Shown here: piece by piece, positions 57,701-64,000 of the stretch
Layout: the number at the start of each line of letters is the position of its first letter
Numbering within the stretch: the first letter of the stretch is position 1
NCBI GenBank assembly: GCA_001414345.1
Contig: LLCB01000093.1
Span: 62,001 to 126,000, forward strand
Reading direction: 5' to 3'
Source: Hymenoscyphus infarciens
Taxonomy: Eukaryota; Ascomycota; Leotiomycetes; Helotiales; Helotiaceae
DNA: 64,000 bases
Position numbers and translations under genes: made by a program
Notes under the pieces: generated by a model
The model's database searches: none
What the model was told of the DNA's origin: nothing
The model's input: the letters and a program-made list of their open reading frames with translations, nothing else

Positions 57701-60700
57701 TCTATTATTATACTATCTTCTCTCTTTAGATTAAGAGTAAAAGTAAGAGCTTAAGACCCCCTTAATCTTATCTACCTTACTAAAGCTTATAGCCCTTTCT
57801 TATCTCTTATATTTAATACCTTATCTCTATAAATATTCTTTTAAGTAATTGTAATTAGCTTCTTTCTTATCTTTTTAGCTTCTTAGAAGGCTTTTAGGTT
57901 ATACTCTATACTATCTAATCTATTCTATCTTCTTTATATATACTTAACTTCTTAAATAGCCTCTCTATACTCTTATATAAAGCTAGGTATTAATTTAAGA
58001 GTAAGAACGTAGTTTAGTATCGAGGCTTATATAGCTGCTTAGACTACTTAAATTATAAGATCGACTACTATATCTAGATTAGCTATAGTATAGATTTTAG
58101 ACTTTAGAAGAAGTAGTAGAAGTATTATATTAAGAAGCTCTACGTCTATCCTCTTAAAGTTCTTATTAACTATAACTAGAGTAGGTATATAGTTAATAAG
58201 GAGGACTGTTTTAACTAGGACGTAGTTAATAGCTATATCTAGGTCTTTTTAGACCTTATATAACTAGATTAAGTCTATAAGTCTAGAGTTATACTAACTT
58301 AAGTTAATAGTAGTCTTAATTAAGTAAGATCGAATATTAGATCGAGGTCTAGTAACTAAGCCTTTTAGTAGTACTAGCTCTAGATGTCTTTCTCCTACTA
58401 TGTTTAGTAAAGCTATAGCTTAAGCTTTCCTTCTTTAGCTATATATAGGTAATAGTAAGTCTTTAAACTATTCTTTATAGTATAAGTTAAAGTCTTCTAC
58501 TACTACCTATTTATTATTTCTATACTTTTTAAGTACTACGTCGAGTTCTAGTAGAATAGATTAGGTTAAGATACTTTCCTATTTCTCTTCTATATATATC
58601 TTACCTAGCTAACCTTATTATTAGAGGTTATAGATGTTATAGATAGTAATAACTTTATTACTATTACCTATTTTTAGTATAATATAAAGGGAGTATAAAT
58701 AATTACCTTTACTAGTAACCTTTACTAAAGTAGGATTAATTTTTCTATTTATAAGAAAGTATATAAGTAGCCTACTCTATCTATTTATAAAAGCTTTAAA
58801 TCTTTCTTAAGAGAGGTTATAGATAAGTTTTTTATTATAGCTATTTAGCTATAGCTCTTAAATCGTTATAATATTATACTTTTATACTATCTTATTTCAT
58901 AGTAGTAGGTTTATTACGTTATATGATTTTTTAACATTATATTATAAGATAGAGAGAGTAGAGTACTAGTATATACTTATTAATTAGTTTAAAGGGAGGT
59001 TCGACACTTTATAGCCTTAGTACTTAAGACGTCTATAGATAGGGTATTTAATAATACCTCTAAACTTAATAAGATATTAGAGGAGATATTAGTAAGGTTG
59101 TCCTTTAACTCTAGAGCTAATCCTATGCTAGTATAGTTAGCGGCCCTTTTTATAGTATAGCTCTTAGCGATTTCGTCGTACTCTTATACTAGGCTATTAT
59201 ATCTCCTATTACTAGTAAGCCTAGCCTATTTAACTTTAGATATAAAGGTAAAGTATATCTTCTTTATAGCCTTCTTACTACTTTTCGTTACTATAGTATA
59301 TCTATTACTAACGTTTCTATTATTTCTAGGCTTTATAGAAGAGCTATTGAATTTTCTATATTAGAGCTTAAGCTACTAGGTTAGTATATTTAGAGTCTTA
59401 AAAGACTAGCTGTTTTAACTAAAAATATTACTTAGGTTAGTTAGTACTATAAATAGTTATTAAGTAGTAGATAGGTTAATAAGAGTAATAAAGATAGAGG
59501 GTTTAAGTAAGATAGGCTTTTATAGAGTAACTCTTACTTCTATCCTCTTCTTTCTTAATCTCTCTATAATTCCTTCTACTACTATTAGAGGTGCTTTATC
59601 TATCTCTACTACTCCTCCTTCTATTTAGATATTCTTATAAGTGTCTTAGATAGTAGGTTTAGCTTAGGAGGAGGGAGTAGAGAGTCTTATAAATAGGTTG
59701 TCGTTCTCTTTCTTTAGTACTTCTTTATCTAGTATAGTAGCTTTACTTCTCTACTAGAAGACTGATAGTATAAGAACTAGCCTTACTAGGAACAGCGGCT
59801 ATAGCTATAGACGCTTTCTCTTATTCTTAACTCTCTTTACAGCCTAGCTATAGAATTTATAGTTCTTCAAGAATGCTATATATAAGAGTTTATAGTTAGT
59901 ATACTTATAGATGGTTTTATCTCTTACGTAGTCCTTAGTATTATAGTCTATAGCGTAGAAGCTATACTTTCGTTTAGCTTTATATATATATATTATATAG
60001 TTATATCTATAGTAGTAGAAGTATTAGACGACTTAGGCCTTTTAGCTATATTATTATATAGACTTAGGAGCTTCTTTCTATACTACTTTATATACCTTAA
60101 TATAGGTATTAGCAATCTCTATATTATAGAATTCTACTATAATAGCGTTAGTATTCTTTCCTAGCTTCTATTTAGAAAGCTATCTAATATCTAAGATCTC
60201 TCCTAGGCTCTAGATAAGGGTTAGGTTAGTAGTATATAGCTTCTTAGCTATAGCCTCCTAGTCTCTTATATCTACTAATTTAATCGATATCGAAGACACG
60301 ACTACTCCCTATATTAGTACTAAGACCGCGGCCTTCTCCTCTAGAAAGCCTATCTATTCTTCTCTATAGTATACTATCTTCTCTACTATTACAAGGTTAC
60401 TAGTATAGAGAAAGACATCTCTATTATTTATTAGCCTAGCAGCCTCTATCTACTTTAGTATAGCTAGTATCTTCGTAGTAGAGCGTATACTATTATTATT
60501 ATAGCTAAGGTATACGCTAAGTACTATAGTAATAGCTTTATTTACCTACTATAGAAGCTTCTTAGATAGCTTAGAGAGGGCTCGTAGGCGCTCCTTAGTA
60601 ATGTTATAGTTAATAAGTATACGTATCTCTTTAGCTACTAGGCTATTAAGAGTAGAGGCTCTTATAGTAGAAGAGGATACATAGGTAGTAGAACTAATAC

Positions 60701-61207
60701 TATTACTAGTACTCTTAACAACAGAAGTATAGGTTAGTATATTAATAGATATACTCTAGCTCTACTATTGTTTTTAGGCTCCTTTACCTTTGCCTAGAAG
60801 CTTCTAGATTAACGCGTTTTAGTATATACTATAGGCTTTAAAGTCTATCTAGAGTTATTAAATAGCCTATTATAGCTAGCTCTAATTACTCTATACTTCT
60901 AGCATAGAGAGGTATTTAATAACTAAATTAAAAAAGAGGATTATAGTAGTATTAGGCACTACTCTCTTCTTTCCTTTAGCACTATAGTTACTATATACCT
61001 TAAGTTATCGTGCTTTAGCTAGAAGGTAATTGCTATAAACGCGTCTATTTACGTCTTTCCTTCTAACAACGGGCTATATAGCTAAAGCTCTTAATACTAT
61101 TAGGAGAAGAGACTCTTAAGAATCGATTATAATTATCTACTTATTAATACAGTGTGTAGTTATAGTTTTATTTCTAAAAAATCGATTTGGTCGCGCAGAG
61201 ATGTTTC
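54718..61207 (-). mobile_element. Full-length RIP-inactivated Tad1-like LINE retrotransposon
   Basis: A T-run of about 16 at 54718-54733 is the poly-A tail of a minus-strand element whose 5' end is at 61207, bounded by 18-bp duplications, as target-primed integration leaves. Two coding regions are traceable through stops. ORF1 carries a three-knuckle nucleic-acid binding region at about 60020-59847, where every knuckle Cys and His has become Tyr. ORF2 carries reverse transcriptase with KHALVFASTKYKLIYF at about 56790-56740, and the catalytic YVDD at 56871-56854 reads YINN. The gag-like ORF1 with CCHC knuckles followed by a reverse-transcriptase ORF, and the length of 6.5 kb, fit the Tad1 group of fungal LINEs. 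The changes are G-to-A and C-to-T, the RIP spectrum. Nothing intact is encoded. Confidence 0.9.
59847..60020 (-). pseudogene. LINE ORF1 zinc-knuckle region with ligands mutated
   Basis: The frame reads YSFYAIDYNTKDY then YTNYKLLYIAFLKNY, with Tyr at the spacing of C-x2-C-x3-H-x4-C and C-x2-C-x3-H-x6-C knuckles. TGY to TAY and CAY to TAY are single transitions. The region can no longer chelate zinc. Confidence 0.85.
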
Positions 61208-61225
61208 ACATAAGATTTATTTATT
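61208..61225. repeat. 18-bp target site duplication, right copy
   Basis: ACATAAGATTTATTTATT, identical to 54700-54717. Confidence 0.9.
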
Positions 61226-61768
61226 ATAAAGGACCAGCGAGCGAGCTTAGCCCTGGGAGCCTCGCCTACCCCACCCTTTATAGAGACGGGAAAACAGACG
61301 GGAAAACTGACGGAAAGAACCTTAATATTATAATAGTAGTATAGTCAAAAGTTCTTAGAAAAATATTAAAAAAAAAAAAAAATCTAGAACGAATCCCTTA
61401 TAAGTAATTTATAAAAGAATAAAGTTATATATCTATTTCAACTCTTGTGTTATAGTTTTAGTCGACTAAAAAAGAACACCGAAACCTCAGAATTGAAATC
61501 TCTACACAAAACCGCAACCACCTAATTAAAGTACACTTCGTACACTTTCAAATAACACCTCCAGGAACCACTTCAAATTTTTGTGATATTTTTGCGACTT
61601 CAAATGACCTCACAGTGTGGGTATCTTTTGGTAAGGTGGTGGCCAGTGCCTCAAAATCGGCGCACGTCGTAACTTCTCCACTAGCCCGCGGGCAGCCTCG
61701 ACCTCTCGTCAACCAAAAACACAGCCTTACCCTTTCAACACCACGACCTCTTGGCCAAAACCACCCAA
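61226..61768. promoter_or_regulatory. Upstream region of BUD13
   Basis: The left half is mixed: a GC-rich patch, then an AT-rich stretch with an A-run near 61368-61382 that could be the tail of another repeat fragment. The right half is ordinary and must carry the BUD13 promoter, so the LINE sits only about 560 bp from this essential-type gene. Confidence 0.45.
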
Positions 61769-62764
61769 ATGTCGCTCTCATCCTACCTAGCCTCCAAATA
61801 CCTCAACGCCGAACCCTCCAACGGGAAAAAACGCAAGCGCAAAGCCCCCAAGTCAACAGAAACAGGCCTCATAATAGCAGACGACGACGCCCTAGGTTGG
61901 AACCCCTCCGCGCCCTCAGAAGACCCCTCCGACCGCTTCAACGCCCCCACAACCCTCAACACAAAGTCCGCCGAGTTTCGGAAAGCAAAGACGAATGCCT
62001 GGAAGACCGTGGGCGTGCCCGCTCTCCAACCAAATGACGGAGATGATGGCGACGCGGCAGATAAGATCCTCCTCGAAGCAGCGCAAGAAAACGCCGCTGC
62101 AGAACGGGAAGATGAACCTACAATCTTAGAAGACGAGGGCGTGATCAAAATGGGAGATGGCACACATGCCGGACTACAAAGCGCAGCAGCAGTCGCTCGG
62201 CAATTCGAGAAGCGGAAACGGGAGGAGAAGGAGGCGTGGGAACGCGAACAAGCTTCCTCTTCCACAGGCAAGAAGAAGGGCACAAAGGGAGAGGAGACGG
62301 TATATCGAGACGCCACAGGTCGCCGAATCGACATCTCCATGCGCCGACAAGAAGCCCGTCGCGAACTCGACGAAGCAGCCAAAAAAGAGCGCGAGGAAAA
62401 GGAGGCACAGAAGGGCGACGTCCAGCGCGCCATGAAGGAGAAGAGGAAAGAGGACCTAGATGATGCGCGCTTCATACCGTTAGCTCGCGGGATAGACGAT
62501 GTAGAGATGAATTCCGAGTTGAAGGAGGTGGAGCGGTGGAACGATCCCGCGGCTCAATTCATGGTCAAGAAGAAAGAGGGCAAGAGTGTTACGGGGAAAC
62601 CAATGTATAAGGGCGCTGCGCAGCCAAATAGATATGGGATACGGCCTGGGCATAAATGGGATGGGGTTGATCGCGGGAATGGATGGGAGGGCGAGAGGTT
62701 CAAGGCTATGAATCGGAGGACGAGGAATAAGGAACTGGACTTTGCGTGGCAGATGGATGAATGA
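61769..62764 (+). CDS. BUD13: BUD13/CWC26 pre-mRNA splicing factor (RES complex)
   Basis: A single exon encodes 331 aa. The start MSLSSYLASKYL is the conserved family N-terminus, so the ATG at 61769 is used; the frame is open for a few codons upstream but has no ATG there. The middle is charged and helical (REEKEAWEREQ, EETVYRDATGRRIDISMRRQ). The C-terminus has the diagnostic block PMYKGAAQPNRYGIRPGHKW, WDGVDRGNGWE and FKAMNRRTRNKELDFAWQMDE. Bud13 with Pml1 and Snu17 forms the RES complex, which binds the activated spliceosome and helps retain and splice pre-mRNA in the nucleus. Length is like other filamentous fungi. It is convergent with TFG1. Confidence 0.93.
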   Translation: MSLSSYLASKYLNAEPSNGKKRKRKAPKSTETGLIIADDDALGWNPSAPSEDPSDRFNAPTTLNTKSAEFRKAKTNAWKTVGVPALQPNDGDDGDAADKILLEAAQENAAAEREDEPTILEDEGVIKMGDGTHAGLQSAAAVARQFEKRKREEKEAWEREQASSSTGKKKGTKGEETVYRDATGRRIDISMRRQEARRELDEAAKKEREEKEAQKGDVQRAMKEKRKEDLDDARFIPLARGIDDVEMNSELKEVERWNDPAAQFMVKKKEGKSVTGKPMYKGAAQPNRYGIRPGHKWDGVDRGNGWEGERFKAMNRRTRNKELDFAWQMDE

Positions 62765-63064
62765 AGAGTATCACATGGCGATTATCACGGGGAGATCAAT
62801 TTGTATATGTGTATTATTTGATGGCTTTGGTTTCGGCCTGGTACATAAAGCAGCGCTCGGCTGCCACCCAAACTTGGGAATATTACTTTAGAAATTTTCT
62901 GTCCAACAGGACAGTCCCCCATGGTATATGTACAGTGCCACTTGGTGGCCTGAAATTGATATGGAAATCTGGTGAAAACCCAAAGACCTGGCACCAGATG
63001 AACCACTCAGAATGTCGGGTATTCTCGTTTCAATAAACCTCCCAACCTGACCAACAAGGCGTAT
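62765..63064. other. Convergent 3' ends of BUD13 and TFG1
   Basis: About 300 bp hold both 3' UTRs. No terminator consensus was recognised. Confidence 0.4.
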
Positions 63065-64000
63065 TTACTGTGGTTTAGGTCGAAGAAGCTTGTTGTCTCC
63101 ATAAGCAGAGTTCTCCTTGACGAATCGAATAAAATCCTTTTTGCTCGTCTTGCCTTCACCGTCACCCACACGCGACTTGAAGATCTTCATCAAATCACCA
63201 ATGGAGATTCCTTCTGCAGGAAGGGCAGCAATAATCTCATGAGGTTGAATGGGACCTGCGCCTGGAGATTGCGAGCCTGCTGGAGCTGTGAGTTTAACAT
63301 GTATTAGCAAGCAAAAACCGACAAAAACAACGGAAGTAAAAATAACAAAAGACGGAAAGGGATTGCTTACGTGATAAAGGACTTCCAGCACGACTGCTTG
63401 TGCCCTTTGGTGCCTCCGGGCTACCTGCTCGAGAACCTGAGGGACTTCCCTTGAGGCGAAGCTTGATCTTCTGCTTCTTCCCCTCTTCTCCGCCGGTAGC
63501 TTCTCCGTCACTCATTGAGCCACCAAGAGCTGAACTTGGTTTTGGCGTAGAAGATTGAATTTCGGAGACCTTGGATGGGTTAACACTGAGTTTAATGACA
63601 GAAGACTTTCGGCCGGGGAGGGTTTGAGATGCAGGTGCGGGGGATCCAGAAATGGGTGTACTTGCGCCAGAAGGTTGAGAAGACGTGTGCTTCTTCTTGT
63701 GTTTCTTTCGGGTAGATTCATTGCCAGATGATTCCGAGAGGTTTGGTGATCCTGATCTCTTGAGGCTATTCTTGGGTCTTCCCTTGGTAGCATCGGTGTG
63801 CTTTGGACGACCAGAGGGCGTATTTGTACCCTTGGATGAGGCACCAGAAGGTAGCTTGGAAGCGGTAGTGGTAGATTTGTCCTTTTGCTTGTTCTTCGCC
63901 TCCTCGTCCTTTCGCTTATCAATCTCCTTTTGCTTCTCTTCATCCGAAGTATCGTCTTCGCTCTGCTATTTGTTAGCTGACAACCAATCTACATTTAGGT
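63065..64000 (-). CDS. TFG1: TFIIF alpha subunit (RAP74/TFG1), C-terminal part, runs off the window
   Basis: Exons 63965-63371 and 63285-63065 are visible. An upstream acceptor (CAAATAG) at 63968-63966 shows that more exons lie beyond 64000. The visible 271 residues begin with an acidic/Lys-rich linker (QSEDDTSDEEKQKEIDKRKD), pass through Ser/Pro-rich segments and KKQKIKLRLKGSP, and end in the small winged-helix domain: PHEIIAALPAEGISIGDLMK, IFKSRVGDG, KKDFIRFVKENSAYG. TFIIF accompanies RNA polymerase II at initiation, and this C-terminal domain contacts the Fcp1 CTD phosphatase and TFIIB in characterised homologues. The 85-bp intron has donor GTAAGC and acceptor CTCACAG. Confidence 0.9.

Noticed and set aside
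61615..62475. Other-frame ORFs over BUD13, including a 230-codon minus frame
   Set aside because: Shadows of the charged, GC-rich BUD13 coding sequence; the plus frame has the family motifs.

Overview
This is a 64 kb stretch of nuclear DNA from a filamentous ascomycete (Pezizomycotina). A leotiomycete-like fungus fits, but the sequence alone does not prove the class. The grounds are genes split by introns of about 50-90 bp with GTAAGT-type donors and CTNAC-type branch sites, a C6 (Zn2Cys6) regulator, other fungal gene families, and very AT-rich transposon blocks whose changes are C-to-T / G-to-A transitions on both strands. That pattern is the mark of repeat-induced point mutation (RIP). All exon boundaries below were inferred by eye from frame continuity and splice consensus.

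Layout. (1) 0.3-4.7 kb: a divergent pair, a calcineurin-like metallophosphoesterase (minus) and a TMEM16/anoctamin scramblase (plus). (2) 4.7-13.4 kb: a transposon block with a decayed Harbinger-like MITE and a complete but RIP-destroyed Ty1/Copia element (171-bp LTRs, 5-bp target duplication, minus orientation). (3) 13.7-23 kb: a VPS62-like protein, a Myb/SANT nuclear protein, a GDT1-type cation transporter and a secreted feruloyl-esterase-like hydrolase. (4) 23-33.5 kb: about 10.5 kb with no intact gene, holding two small TIR elements (hAT-like and Harbinger-like) and relics of protein-coding genes, including a broken C2H2 zinc-finger gene. (5) 33.5-48 kb: a C6 transcription factor, a MYND-finger protein, a hAT-type non-autonomous element with a 40-bp perfect palindrome, HGH1, a frameshifted nitroreductase and a BRE2/ASH2 COMPASS subunit. 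(6) 49-54.6 kb: a decaying secreted-protein gene, a truncated DUF6594-like fragment and a third hAT-like element. (7) 54.7-61.2 kb: a full-length RIP-mutated Tad1-like LINE (minus) with an 18-bp target duplication. (8) 61.7-64 kb: BUD13/CWC26 (plus) and the 3' part of TFG1 (TFIIF alpha, minus), convergent.

The intact genes are mostly housekeeping (COMPASS, splicing, general transcription, eEF2 folding, Mn/Ca homeostasis, lipid scrambling). They are scattered between repeat islands and do not form a pathway cluster. I found no metabolic gene cluster, CRISPR array, rRNA or convincing tRNA. The most informative content is the mobile-element record: at least seven elements have readable termini, and several show the exact codon changes by which RIP disabled them (reverse-transcriptase Asp-Asp to Asn-Asn in both retroelements, zinc-knuckle Cys/His to Tyr in the LINE). 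I did not find evidence for a wholly new functional system.
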